Assembly: GCF_001186125.1 (NCBI RefSeq)
Contig: NW_014040434.1
Span: 18,968 to 52,950 of the forward strand
Reading direction: 5' to 3'
From: Sphaeroforma arctica JP610
Lineage: Eukaryota; Opisthokonta; Ichthyosporea; Ichthyophonida
DNA length: 33,983 bases
This document shows, piece after piece, positions 1 to 10,752 of the stretch. A program made the position numbers and the translations under genes. Below the pieces are notes generated by a model. The model was given only the letters and a program-made list of their open reading frames with translations, did not search any database and was not told where the DNA came from. Position 1 is the first letter of the stretch. Every line of letters begins with the position of its first letter.

Positions 1-132
1 ACATGCTTCACAAAATTTTAAAGAGATGTCAAAAACCCCGGACGGGCCTGACGAAACACTACTTAATGTCGTGATAGTTTATTTAAAAAGCACCAACAAG
101 AAGCTATTTACGGCGTGCAAGACAGAGGTCAG

Positions 133-1225
133 TGTAAGATTCGGTCTATCAAGGCGATATTAACGCCTTAAAGAAATTAAACGCTTAGGTTAAGTCTAAG
201 TATAGTGAAATTTGAAATAAATAAACGAAACGAGTCTTTAGTAAAGTTAGGTATGCCTCGTAAAAACAGCAATACTCTGAGGCATTGTGAGGCTGAGACA
301 TTGCCTATATATAATCCTCTCAGTACTGTTTTCGCCGAAGGGATTTTATTTAGTGTTTCGTTGTCGCTCTATTAAAAACTATGGTATGTTTCGTTGTGGC
401 GAATCCGAGAGTGTAAGATTCGGTCTAATAAAGGCGATACTAATGCCTTAGAATAAATAAACGCGTGGGTAAATTCTATATATCGTGTAAATATCGATAT
501 AAATTACCGAAATGAGACGTTCAATAAAGTTAGGTTTGCCTCGTGAAAACAGCAATACTCTGAGGGCTTAGACATTGCCTATATATAATCCTCTCAGTAC
601 TGTTTCTGCCGAAGGGATTTTATTTAGTGTTTCGTTGTCGCTCTATTCTGGGGCGAATCCGAGAGGCTCATAAAATCCTATCTTTAGAAAAAAGAAATAA
701 AAATAAAAATACTCTTGATGTCTTTAGTTATTGTCTTAACCAATAGCTTGCCACTATCAAGAATTAGCGACTTAGCCTTCATCAGACTGGCACATCTGGT
801 TGGCTTATCAGAGGATCAACTAGGTAACATTAATAGTCCCTAGAAACCTATATTCGGTTGAGCCATCTCGCTACCGAAGTATTCAGATATAAATAAAATT
901 GGAAAGTAAATAAAGCTCTATTAATAGAACTAGACCAACTCTTTTATGTTTGGTATTTTACTGAGGCCTTTTAATGGCCTCATCCAAATAGCTGATATGT
1001 TAAATGGAAAAGGTTTAACTAATAAAACCATTAAAACCCATTTTAGGAAACTTAAGTTCCTCGTGCTATTAAGAGCACATTTAGGAGACTTAAGTTCCTC
1101 GTACTATTAAGAGTACATTTAGGAAACTTAAGTTCCTCGTACTATTAAGAGTACGTTTATAATTTGCGTACTGCTTAAGAGCACGTTTATACATAGAGTC
1201 TAATGTGGAGGCCCGGCTTATTACA
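133..1225 (-). repeat. Two related LTR copies (one partial, one longer) at the left edge
   Basis: Sequence matching the long terminal repeat at 7252-8002 occurs twice here. The first copy runs from about 133 to 411 and the second from about 412 to 1225. Both begin TGTAAGATTCGG on the plus strand, and the second ends with GCCCGGCTTATTACA, the same end type as the right-hand LTR. They are fossil LTRs of the same Ty3/gypsy-type family as the element at 2544-8002 and lie in the same orientation. Divergence from the right LTR is visible by eye (roughly a tenth of positions), which suggests old copies. Assignment as LTRs rests on shared ends and on the element between them. Confidence 0.75.
1042..1155. 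repeat. Three 38-bp tandem repeats inside an LTR
   Basis: Three head-to-tail units begin at 1042, 1080 and 1118. Each carries a short palindrome around AACTTAAGTT followed by CTCGTACTATTAAGAGTAC, which can also fold on itself. The right-hand LTR at 7252-8002 has only one such unit, so the expansion is specific to this copy. Confidence 0.85.
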
Positions 1226-2543
1226 AAAGACTCATAAAATCCCAAAAAAAAAAAAAAATTGTACTCCTGATGTCCATAGTTATTGCATTAACCAATAACT
1301 TGCCACTTATCAAGAATTACCGACTTAACCTTCATCAGACTGGCACATCTGGCTATCTGAACGGAGGATAAACAAAGCAACGCTAATAGTCCTTAGAAAC
1401 ATATGTTCGGTTGAGCCATCTCGCTACCGAAGTATTCAGATATAAATAGATTTGGAAAGTTAATATAGTTCTATTAATAGAACTAGACCAAATCTTAAGT
1501 TTGGTATTTTTCTGGGGCCTTTTAATGGCCTTGTCCAAATATCTGATAAGTAATATGGAATATTAATTAATAAAACCGTTAAACCCCATTTAGGAATCTT
1601 AAGTTCCTCGTACTATTAAGGTCTGCCCCGGTGGCCAAAAATTCACCACCAGCCACTTTGCCTGCAACCAGCAACTGATCCAATGCATCATAGTAGGCCC
1701 AAAACTGCCTCTCATTGGCCCTGATCTCCTCCAGCAACTACAGGAGTGCCTCGACTTCCATAGTATCTGGACCCTCCACGAACACATTGGATCTTTTCTC
1801 CAGCATGTAGAACAACTCCTGTACCCACACCTGTCTCTGACATATCAACAGATGTTTCCTATACCCTGGCCAATCACGCTGTTGAAGTACTACTTCCAAA
1901 TTTCGGTACAAACCAAGTCATCGCGCCTGTTGGTTCCGCCTATGATACTTCCAATACAGGCAAACCAACACATACCGAGTGCATCCGTGGTCTGGTGCAG
2001 CATCGGTTCACCCCCAACCTCGCTCCTTAACCGAATTATGACGGGTAACCTGGTCCTACTCGGTATTTCGTACTCTGCACTAACCCATTCCACATCACTA
2101 CACGATAAAGACCCGATCTGAACCACAGCGGTGGGTACGCTATTTAGTAGGTCAGCAAGCGAATACGTGGCACACTCGATGGTGTCAGTTTTTTGTCAGC
2201 ACCGGCTTGAATTGACCCAGCGCATTTCTTCCATTGTCGACTCACTTGGTCCAAGCTTCAACAGAGAATTTACTGACCACTTCTTCCCATCGATCTTCCC
2301 CGAACCACTACAACGGCTACGAGAGCCATACCATAAATACAAGCATTGTAACTTAACTCCTTTGAAATTAATAATATTATCCCGACTATGAGAGCCATAC
2401 CATATGTTCATACATAGTATCAGACATACTTGCCATTTTTGAAATAAATAATATTATCCCTAATATGAGTACGTTTATAGTTTACATACTGCTTAAGAGT
2501 ACGTCTATAACATAGAGCCTAATGTGGAGGCCCGGCTATTACA
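1226..2543 (-). repeat. Left LTR of the Ty3/gypsy fossil, containing foreign sequence
   Basis: Positions 1226-1618 match the middle of the LTR family, and about 2440-2543 match its end, finishing at GGCCCGGCTATTACA directly beside the internal region of the fossil. The stretch 1619-2436 between them is not LTR-like. Because the element's genes are on the minus strand, this is its 3' LTR. The adjacent internal sequence on the minus strand (AGCTGGGTGGAGGCTG) is purine-rich and could be a polypurine tract. This is an old, interrupted fossil. Confidence 0.65.
1619..2436 (-). other. Foreign insert inside the LTR with a coding-like stretch
   Basis: This segment is absent from the other LTR copies. 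On the minus strand, about 1622-1850 reads as a charged, helix-prone peptide (for example the stretch NERQFWAYYDALDQLL), which resembles gag-like or coiled-coil sequence. The upstream part (1890-2411, minus) is open in pieces without a recognised domain. It is probably a fossil fragment of another mobile element. A local duplication of an AATAATATTATCCC-containing sequence lies at about 2363-2405 and 2437-2470. Confidence 0.4.
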
Positions 2544-3479
2544 CAGCCTCCACCCAGCTTTTGAGACCCGGGAGAAGCAAGTTGCTCACTCAAGCTGATT
2601 ATGGGTCAAAAAACGAGGAAGGAAAAACGGGTCGAAAACACTAAGTAAAGTTAATTTTTCTCAGGTGGAGAAGTTAAGCGTTCTCGGTTACCCTGTGAGT
2701 TTTGGGCTTAGGTCCAGTAGGTCCCTGGTGGTCGACTAGACGTTTCTTACGCTTTAGTGTCATAAGCACCTATGAAGGGTGAGCAATAAAGCTCGGGATA
2801 AATGCTGTAGGCGGGTAAGCTTTAATTTCCGTGCCTTCAGACGTTGGAAACATGCTATCTTTTTCAGCTTGTGACGTATGCAGGCGTTTACGCCATTTTC
2901 GATTAAAGGCTTTTAAACAGTTTTGATTATCTGAAGTCAACTCAGCGATTGTACTGTCTATAAAGCATGTACGATAGTATCTATAGCCTCCCTTATCCGT
3001 TCTCCATATAATGCCTTTAAATTCAGAACGATCAAGAGAGGCATTAGAGTCATGTCTTCTTGCGAGAATAATCTCAGTAGTCGGAATCCGAATAGTGCCT
3101 ATATTTAAAGTACTGGAACCGTCGGGTTTACTAACCTCATAGGTTTCACTTTTAACGTCAGCTACAGAGATTGTACATGGTCCTATCCATTTAGATGTTA
3201 ATACAGTAGCATCGGAATTACGTTGACGGATGTTAACTCTGTCTCCAACCTGATACTCTGCTATCTTTTTGGTAGCATTCCATCTATTTTGCCATTAAAT
3301 AAGGCAATATTGCGTGTTTCGCGCAAGCAAGGATAAATAACGTTATGAATACGTTGTACCTTCTCTAACCATGGTAACTCATGGTGATTAGGTTCGTCCT
3401 TGTAAGTCCGGTACAAAGCGTGATAACATATCCGGTATATGGATATATATCCCTGGTAGATGTTTGATATCAAAATAAA

Positions 3480-3853
3480 ACTTTGATAGTGTATATATCA
3501 TGCCATCGGCTCAGTAATTGAGAGTCTGGCTTCATTTCCTTCATATATTGAAGGGACTTCTGATCACACATCAGCGTAAAAGCTGTTCCGTATAAGTAAT
3601 CTCGGAAGTGTGTTAAAGCTGCTGCTATGGCTAGTAGCTCTTGCTTCACAGTTGGATAATTCAACTGTAAAGCATTCATTGCCCAGCTAAAGAATTGTAT
3701 ATACCTAGGTTTATTATCTATAAACTGGTATAGTACACCTCCGAGTGCTAAGTCTGATGCGTCCGTTGCTATTTCAAAAGGCACGCCATCGACTGGTCCT
3801 TGTACAACATGGGGCTGGTTGGACTGCGTGCTTGAGCGCTTTAAATGCGGCAT
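3480..3853 (-). pseudogene. RNase H part of the gypsy fossil
   Basis: Fossil part. The minus strand reads FEIATDASDLALGGVLYQ, then NYPTVKQELLAIAAALTHFR and FTLMCDQKSLQYM. This is the standard Ty3/gypsy RNase H pattern that follows the reverse transcriptase (TDAS, then the KELLAI helix, then TDxxSL). It belongs to the same element as the neighbouring RT. Confidence 0.88.
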
Positions 3854-3959
3854 CGCACTCTTTAGTCCACAAGTCTCCTAGTTTGCCTTTATGACATCTT
3901 AAGTGTCCAACAAAGTGTCCAATGTGGTACTCCGTCTGAAAAACATTTTACAAACCCAC

Positions 3960-4700
3960 ACATGCTGTTCACATCTCTTCCTGTAGTTGGTGTTCGCCAA
4001 TCTAACAGGTGTTCCACCTTACCCGGATCGATTTTAATACCTTCCCCAGATATATGGTAGCCTAAGAGCTGTATTTCGCTCATGGCGAAGTGGCATTTCT
4101 TCTCGTTAATCTTGAAGTTTTGTTCGTTGAGTCTCTGCAGGACTCGCCTGACTAATGCGGCATGTTCGCCTTTAGTCTTAAAAAATATGACTATGTCATC
4201 TATATAGACTTCCATGTTAAGCATGTCTGCAAACATTTCCACCATTACTTGTTGGAAGAATGCTGGTAAGGAGTGCAACCCGAAAGGTGTATTGTTTACC
4301 TTTCTAGGTAAACTAAAGTACTTACGATGGGGTTCATAAATTTGCATTTGATGATACCCCTGTGTTAGGTCTATGGATGTAAACACCGTAGCACCTTCCA
4401 TTCGTCTCAGTAACTCGTTATACGAGGGAGATGGAAACTATGAGTCGACAATAACATTTGTTGGACTCATATCTAGGCATACTCTGACTTTCTTATATGT
4501 TCCGTCAGAGTTGTGTTGACCAACTGCCAATAATGCTAAGTTAACTGGCATTTGTGGGTAATTGATTTCGATTACCCCATCGGATAACCATTTCTCAACT
4601 TGTTCTTTAACTACAGCTTCATGTCTCCAAGAAACATAGTTTCTTGAAGGGCATTTGAGATTAGTAAAGTCTACCTTGGTTAAGTCAAGGCTGCCATATC
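3960..4700 (-). pseudogene. Reverse transcriptase part of the gypsy fossil
   Basis: Fossil part. Family motifs visible on the minus strand are RVCLDMSPTN (the RMCVDYRxLN position), TSIDLTQGYHQMQI, the catalytic MEVYIDDIVIF and LLGYHISGEGIKIDPGKV. These are typical of Ty3/gypsy reverse transcriptases. The family copies element RNA into DNA. This copy is not intact. Confidence 0.9.
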
Positions 4701-5816
4701 CGTCGTTAAAACGGAATTTTGCCCAATCTGTGATCTTTATCTTCTTATCTACTAGAATCAGATCCATGATTTTGTCCGCAAAGTCAGGTATTAATGCCTT
4801 GACTGTGTCTGACGGGGGCTTATATGGTTTCAGACAGTTATCGTCAATCAAAGCAAGGACTTTATTTCCATTGCAATATACAGGTATTATTACGCGCTCG
4901 TCTAAAGAGTCGTTGTATTTTCTTTGTAACATTGTACCTGGTAGTACTTTCACTCCAACTTAATGTCGGACTTTTTGTCACAAGACTTGGCGTGATAGCC
5001 ATTGGTTTTCTCACACTTGTCACACTTAGTAAGAAAGTGTGTACAGGTGGGTGCATGTCTGCCATTCCAATAACCGTTAGGGGTCAATTGGTACATGTCA
5101 TACCCACACTGTGCGTCGGCACATTTCTTAATCTCCTTAAATGACGGTTCCTTGTCCTTCGCCTCCGCGCGTGCCCGTTTATTGGGACGCGTCTGATGAG
5201 GTTTATCATCTGACGTCTGGCGTGAGAGGTATCCTTGATCAGCGAGCTCGCGCGGTTTCTTATTTACCGCCTTTCCCTTCGAGGTTACTCGGTGTGCGGG
5301 TAAAAGAGTGGATAAAGTTTCATAAAACTGTTCCCACGTAAGTCGGGATAGATAAAATTTTGTTTTATGTCCCTTGTCTCGAGCCTCAGTAGCTTATTTA
5401 CGTCGCAACTCGGTGTACAGACTTTCACGGTCGTTGTTCCCTATGTTCCTACAGAAAACATGCATATCCAGGAACTCGTACCATCGCTGCGCCCTGTTCT
5501 TTGTTATATCCGGACATTTAAGGTCAGCATCAAGTTTCAAAATATAACTCTGAATAGGAGTATTCTCAACTGGTTCAGTTAAGATTGAACTCAGTCCTGG
5601 ACTTCGCATGTCCTAGCTTAATAAGGACGTAACCAACCAACACACAGCTGGCCAGTCACGATAAGTGTTTAGCTCATGCTGGTGTCGTTGCAGGACCAAG
5701 TAACTTGTTCCTGTAGGGTCAAACGACTGCATTAAAGCGGAAATCCATTGCTGGGGAGCGATATCATTCGTCTCCAGCATGACCATAAACGCATTAAGCG
5801 TACGGGTTAGCGTGTC

Positions 5817-5839
5817 GAGGGTTTAGGGTTTTAGGGTTG
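5817..5839 (+). repeat. Short telomere-like tract (TTTAGGG type)
   Basis: The sequence GAGGGTTTAGGGTTTTAGGG contains consecutive imperfect TTTAGGG/TTAGGG units. It sits inside the gypsy fossil. A similar tract starting GAGGGTTTAGGGTT occurs at 30275-30300 in an intron of the host gene. Confidence 0.6.
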
Positions 5840-5943
5840 TTTATAAACTCGACCTGCTTGCTGTTGGCATCCCAATTCGACTTAAGTCGACTGATCTGTC
5901 CCTTGTACTTCTGGTTATCCCTGTGGTCTTGCCCACGTTGGGC

Positions 5944-6642
5944 CTAAAGTAGCTGATCGATGCGCTTCTGCTTGATCGCGATCATATTAGCAAAATATGA
6001 TACGTCATCAGCACGGTGCTCGTCATGGGCGATTTCCATCTTAATGGTGTAATCGTCGACCGATTTATTAAGTTCGGACACCTCGTCAGAGTGGAAATCC
6101 TCTGCGGGCTGGTGTAATGCTGTGCTATCGAAGCGATTAATTTCGACATCGGTAACACGTTTACGGGAGTGTTTATTACCCCTGTCCATGGTCGAGGCCT
6201 TTCGGTGCTCTGTTCCTTGATTAGTAGTTGGTACTATAATCTTGGGTGATTCATGCGTCTGGATAACATACCCAGTCTTAACTGGTTTCCGACGATTGTC
6301 ATACCAGTTGGGTAAGGGTGGCGGAGTATTTTTACCTGCCTCTGGTTCTATAATACCCTCAAGGACGGGCGACTCATGGCCGGGTGTTAGAACAGGCGAG
6401 TAATTAGCCTGGAGTTCTGGTGGTAGTACCTCGTAAGGTATAGATACGCTGAGCACATCTGGCTCATCTGCCACAGGTGTAGCACTCAGGCCTTTACGCT
6501 TTTCGGGCGTAATTGCCTGTCGACGTTCTGTCCACTTCTGTAGGGCTTCAGTAATGCCCGGAGAAACATGCTCGCGTAAGTGCTGTGTATGTTTTCCTGA
6601 TCTATACATTCGATCTACATGTTCAACAGTCATGTCTTTCAT
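5944..6642 (-). pseudogene. Gag-like region of the gypsy fossil
   Basis: This is the longest open stretch in the 5' part of the element (232 residues, minus strand). It is hydrophilic and rich in Glu, Lys, Pro and Thr. It has no recognisable domain of its own, and its role is inferred from position between the 5' LTR and the zinc-knuckle/protease region. The stretch from 6650 to 7130 continues the same Ser/Glu/Thr-rich character. It is part of a dead element. Confidence 0.5.
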
Positions 6643-7251
6643 AAGGGCGGCTAACTGATTCTTAAGATCCGTGTTTTCAGTGATTAACTTACTTATGCGC
6701 GTTGGTTCAGTGGTCTCGGACGTAGATTCGGGTTTGCCACTTGAGCTTGCCTCCTCTTCTGGTTCCGGTATAGGTACCTTCTGAGATTCGTCTTTGTCAC
6801 CTATAATTGGGGACTTTTCTTTCTGAGTTTCGTCCGAAGAATTGGTTGGGGCGTCGTAAGACGTGTCCCTTGTTTCACTTCTTGGCTTCGTAGCAAGCTT
6901 TGAAGTTGAAGCAATAGTTGGCCCTCGGGCTCTGTCTGTAGGAGTAGTCTCCTTAATCGGAGTGGCTACATCCTTATCCGAAGCATTGTCCTGTTGACTA
7001 TTATTATCGGAGACAAGTGCCTCGGCTTCGGTGCGGTTAAACGCATCGGCAGCGCTAGCGGCTTCTCTCCATTTTCTTATGTTCAGCCTTGCATTTCTTT
7101 GCAGGTGTATTGTCTTTCTTTGTCATAATCTTAACTTATGACTTCAGTCTTTTTCTCTTAAGGAATGACTGTGCTTAGGAAACATTTCTTGGTAGTTATT
7201 TACCTTTACGTTCAAGTAGTCAAGTAGTTAATACCTTTGTTGACTTTAAAA

Positions 7252-8002
7252 TGTGATAGATTCGGTCTATCAAGGCGATATTAACGCCTTAGAGTAATTA
7301 AATGCTTAGGTTAAGTCTAAGTATCGTGAAATTCGAAGTAAATGACGAAATGAGTCTTTTGGTAAAGTTAGGTATGCCTCGTGAAAACAGCAATACTCTG
7401 AGGGATTGTGAGGCTGAGACATTTCCTATATATAATCCTCTCAGACTGTTTTCGCCGAAGGGATTTTATATAGTGTTTCGTTGTCGCTCTATTAGAAACT
7501 ATGGTATGTTTCGTTGGGGCGAATCCGAGAGACTCATAAAATCCTAAAAAAAAATAAAAAAAATACTCCTAATGTCCATAGTTATTGCATTAACCAATAA
7601 CTTGCCACTTATCAAGAATTACCGACTTAGCCTTCATCAGACTGGCACATCTGGTTGGCTGAACGGAGGATAAACTAAGCAACGTCAATAGTCCTTAGAA
7701 ACCTATGTTCGGTTGAGCCATCTCGCTACCGAAGTATTCAGATATAAATAGATTTGGAAAGTAAATATAGTTCTATTAATAGAACTAGACCAAATCTTAA
7801 GTTTGGTATTTTACTGGGGCCTTTTAATGGCCTTGTCCAAATATCTGATATGTAAAATGGAAAAGGTATTAATTAATAAACCCGTTAAAAACCATTTAGG
7901 AATCTTAAGTTCCTCGTACTATTAAGAGTACGTTTATAGTTTACGTATTGCTTAAGAGTACGTTTATAACATAGAGTCTAATGTAGAGGCCCGGCTATAA
8001 CA
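7252..8002 (-). repeat. Right LTR (5' LTR) of the Ty3/gypsy fossil
   Basis: This is a 751-bp terminal repeat beginning TGTGATAGATTCGG and ending CCCGGCTATAACA on the plus strand, so it has TG...CA ends. It is the most complete copy of the LTR family in the window. Because the element's genes read on the minus strand, this is the 5' LTR. The next base begins the DUF6729-like gene remnant, so the LTR appears to abut or interrupt that gene. Confidence 0.85.
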
Positions 8003-8094
8003 TCAGAAGCTGATATTTGGGATTTCTGGACAATTCGATGTGGGTGCGTGCACCAAACCCTACGTTAGTGTTGCGTGGAAAGACGAAGCAGTGA

Positions 8095-8540
8095 ATCAAC
8101 CCGGACCCTCTCTACATGCCCGACATATTTGTATGGTTGCCCGAAATATACTATAGCCTCTCAAGTTATAGCTTGCCCAAGGTATAAATCTGTCAAGACA
8201 GAATCAGATGGATGGCCTAACAACAATCCTAGAGCATGGCAAGTGTACGGATGGGACATAGATTACTATACCATGCCGAGAAGACATGTGTATCACGCTT
8301 GCACAAAAGGATCTATGGCGCGTGATTCTGAAGTAATCACCGCTTTACCTGAAGATGCTCAGCTGGATTTTCCGGCTTATATGACAGCTAAGAGTGCTGT
8401 GAATGCGAAGTTGGCGCAAGATTTGCTGCTGAACCAGTATTATGAATCAGGAACGGTCATTAGCCTCAGAGAAACAGTTGAGGTGAGATATTTGAAACAG
8501 TATACTGCACAAGTATTGGCCTGGTGCAGAAATACGGCCT
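8095..8540 (+). pseudogene. DUF6729-like N-terminal domain
   Basis: Near 8098-8155 the peptide PDPLYMPDIFVWLPEIYY matches the recalled family opening (DPxxFxPPxxFVWLPE). After a frame change the main frame gives IACPRYKSVKTESDGWPNN, then GWDIDYYTMPRRHVYHAC and a helical region with LPEDAQLDFPAYMTAKSAV. In related proteins this region has paired CxxC motifs and a DGW element and is presumed to bind zinc. Here the first pair reads CPRY, so one Cys is missing. The family has no proven function. Confidence 0.55.
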
Positions 8541-9121
8541 CCGGTCAGTCTAAAATATCAAGATCAAATGAAATAACACTTTTGTTTTTAATTGTATTTA
8601 AAATGATTTAATTCTTTTTCCAATATTTCCGAAGTGTTCTAAATTCACTTTGATGGCTTCAATAGCCTGAGTATTTGGTATGACTCATTTACTTGGACCT
8701 ATTTGAGACGATAGTAGATGTAGGATATTATAAACTAAGTTTATAATTTCTGAACTACTACTTACAGGTTTTGGTCTTCCCCCCAATCTCCAAAATCCAA
8801 TAAGTCTTTTTCTTATTTTAACTTTTCTTCAGATTGAATTTTATTTATATTAGCTAATGTATTATCTTGACTTACGTTCTTATGTCTAACTACAAATTAG
8901 ACATGTGGTTATGAACACTTAGTACTTCTAGTGAAAATTATTCAATAAAGAACAGCTAGAGGTACGTCCTGTGTGATCGACGATATTAAGGCTTTTACCA
9001 AGAGGCAGTCCCGATCATTCTTACACAAGCTACCACTGCGAAATCCTAACTGACTTAAATTATATTTTAGTTTATATATCATAGTTTAAAACATATAAAT
9101 ATCCATCGAAGTTTACACTGG

Positions 9122-9640
9122 TACCTTTTCTTAGAAACATATAAGAATAAGCTAGGCGACAACAATATTTTGTACAGACCTGACTATGCCAAGAAAGCAA
9201 AGGCGTTTTCATTGTTCGCGGATCCTAAAGGCTACTGGGGAACATTCTTCAGCACTAAGTATACATCTAGGCGATCTCATGAATAGTCTGGCACAAAACG
9301 ATCGTGGATACTTCGATCTTCGTATGCAGAACTTAGCTGGTAAGATAATGAAAATTGACTACAGCTTCAAATTGCCGAAACGTGTTGTTCATGATGGAAA
9401 AATACGCCGCTAATATGGGTCTTTGTTCTCGATCGTTAATGACCACGAGCAAATTCTGCAGATGCACTTTTGTGCAACGAAAACCGTAGTCGAGATCGAA
9501 GAGCCCATCAGGTTGATAGTAGAACGATGCATTTGTTTAGGCACTAAGTTCTGGATAGTATACACCGACAGTATAAGTGATGAAAAAATGCTAAAGCGCC
9601 CCGTTCCAGAGCTACTCAGTAATGAAGTTGCACCCATTTG
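9122..9640 (+). pseudogene. RNase H-like (DDE-type) domain with two candidate catalytic Asp residues
   Basis: Positions 9122-9289 read AKAFSLFADPKGYWGTFFST, then the frame changes. Next come MKIDYSFKLPKRVVHDGK (Asp at 9357-9359), a stop at 9411, SIVNDHEQILQMHFCATKT, an IEEPIRLIVERC helix and FWIVYTDS (Asp at 9567-9569). The pattern beta-strand with Asp, strands, helix, then YTD is that of DDE transposase RNase H folds. The third acidic residue is not found downstream on this strand, but a candidate lies on the opposite strand at 12038-12040. Confidence 0.5.
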
Positions 9641-9699
9641 ACCGGCAAGGAATGATACTTGCAGTCTACAACCGAATAACTGTCAAGGATGTCAGTAAA

Positions 9700-10215
9700 T
9701 TGAATTACGGAATATCAATTCTGGTGAATTCGAATATGAATTGGAACTTTCCACATGTATACGCTCTTGATTGTGAATGGGAAGTTGAATATCAAGGCTC
9801 AAAGGTATCCAAACTTGGCCTCATACAAATCGAAAACAATAGGGTGGCATTGTTGATTCGATTACCACTATTGATGAATAAAAATATCGTACTTTTGCCG
9901 GTTCAACTTCGCGGGTTCTTAGAACAGAACAATGCAACGTGGGTGGGTTCTAAGGTTGTATCTGTTGATATACGATATATGCGTCTATTGTACGATATAA
10001 ACAAGACAGGCGGCTGCGATCTGGCTTTATTTTTGAAGGATAGACGTCGAATAGACCAGGAAAATATGAGGCTTCAAAATATAACGGAAATAGTACTAGA
10101 AGAGTACTTGCCCAAACCTGAGTCAATCCGAAGCAGAATGTGGGGAGCTGCTGATTTAAGTAAGGAACAATTGGCATATGCAGCGCTTGATCTGTATATA
10201 CCGTACAAGCTATAC
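9700..10215 (+). CDS. DEDDy-type 3'-5' exonuclease domain (RNase D/WRN-like)
   Basis: The frame open from 9622 contains all five catalytic positions of a DEDDy exonuclease. Exo I is YALDCEWEV (Asp at 9769-9771 and Glu two residues on), Exo II is KVVSVDIRYMRLLYD, and Exo III is LAYAALDLYIPYKLY with the Tyr and Asp in YxxxD spacing. The segments LGLIQIENNRVALLI and SRMWGAADLSKEQLAYAALD are typical of the WRN/RNase D group, which trims nucleic acid 3' ends using two metal ions. The stop at 10216 follows the domain directly. It is flanked by decayed parts of the same protein, so it is probably not an independent gene. Confidence 0.8.
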
Positions 10216-10218
10216 TGA

Positions 10219-10599
10219 ATGGGGGTGGAAGCACCGCATCGCTCTCTTGAGGCAATAGGCACAACAGGTCTTATATTTTTATACACGAGGTCTGAGAGTG
10301 CGATGGTAGCTAAGGGCGAGCTTTGTGAAAATGCGGACGAACTAAGCAATTGAAAGTTGTATAAGGATGATGGCTCGCAGCCAATCTGGAATGTACCTCG
10401 ATCGAGAGGGAATGTAGCGGCGGCATACACATTTAATAGACGTATTGTGAAGGCCTTGAAAGTCGTGAATCCAGCTGCCACATTACCTTATCCGAAGGAC
10501 AGCCAAAGTGATACACTACGCGACACATATGACTGTTTCGATGAGATACTATTTCTTGTAACCTGCAATACATCGATGTTGATGGTTAAGATAGCATAG
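10219..10599 (+). pseudogene. Extension after the exonuclease domain
   Basis: The frame of the exonuclease continues past the TGA at 10216 and a second TGA at 10351 to a TAG at 10597. It reads TTGLIFLYTRSESAMVAKGE before the second stop, and NVPRSRGNVAAAYTF then VKALKVVNPAATLPYPKD after it. Continuation in one frame for 380 bases suggests recent decay of a longer protein. No domain was recognised. Confidence 0.45.
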
Positions 10600-10752
10600 A
10601 CAGCATAGCTACACCAGTGTGTCTCAGTATGTAAATAGATATTTGTACATGTAAAAATATATACAATAGTAAATTAATGAGCATTTGTTGATATTTTTTC
10701 CTTATTTAGCATGTACATATGTTCAGTGATATCCGTGCATTAGTATATATCT
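10600..10752. other. AT-rich spacer between two convergent coding remnants
   Basis: The plus-strand remnant ends at 10599 and the minus-strand remnant ends at 10753, so the two 3' ends face each other across about 150 AT-rich bases. No gene, terminator structure or repeat was seen. Confidence 0.5.

Larger units (their letters stand above)
2544..7251 (-). mobile_element. Ty3/gypsy-type LTR retrotransposon fossil, internal region
   Basis: The order of parts along the minus strand is gag-like region (about 7140-5140), a cysteine/histidine zinc-knuckle-like motif (about 5030-4970), a protease-like stretch (near 4950-4800), reverse transcriptase (about 4700-3960), RNase H (about 3850-3500) and integrase C-terminal sequence (about 3470-2750). 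The PR-RT-RH-IN order and the YIDD motif place it in the Ty3/gypsy group. LTRs flank it at 1226-2543 and 7252-8002. The coding region is clearly broken in many places, perhaps ten or more, so it is a dead copy. No convincing tRNA primer-binding site was seen beside the right LTR. Confidence 0.85.
8095..10599 (+). pseudogene. DUF6729-like / DDE-like / 3'-5' exonuclease protein, N-terminal and middle parts, decayed
   Basis: The plus strand carries, in order, a DUF6729-like region (8095-8540), a middle segment (9122-9290), an RNase H-like region with two candidate catalytic Asp residues (9290-9640), a DEDDy exonuclease (9700-10215) and a C-terminal extension (10219-10599). The frame changes near 8160, near 9280 and near 9640, although the last could be a small intron. 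In-frame stops lie at 9411 (TAA), 10216 (TGA) and 10351 (TGA). The stretch 8612-9121 shows no clear coding. The start is missing; the right LTR lies immediately upstream. The domain order matches large fungal proteins I recall as annotated DUF6729 plus 3'-5' exonuclease, which look transposon-derived. A transposase role is inference. Confidence 0.65.

Noticed and set aside
10216-10353. TGA codons read as an amino acid (alternative genetic code)
   Set aside because: Two in-frame TGA codons occur in the decayed gene, but a TAA and frame changes occur too, and the host gene chain needs no recoding. Decay is simpler.
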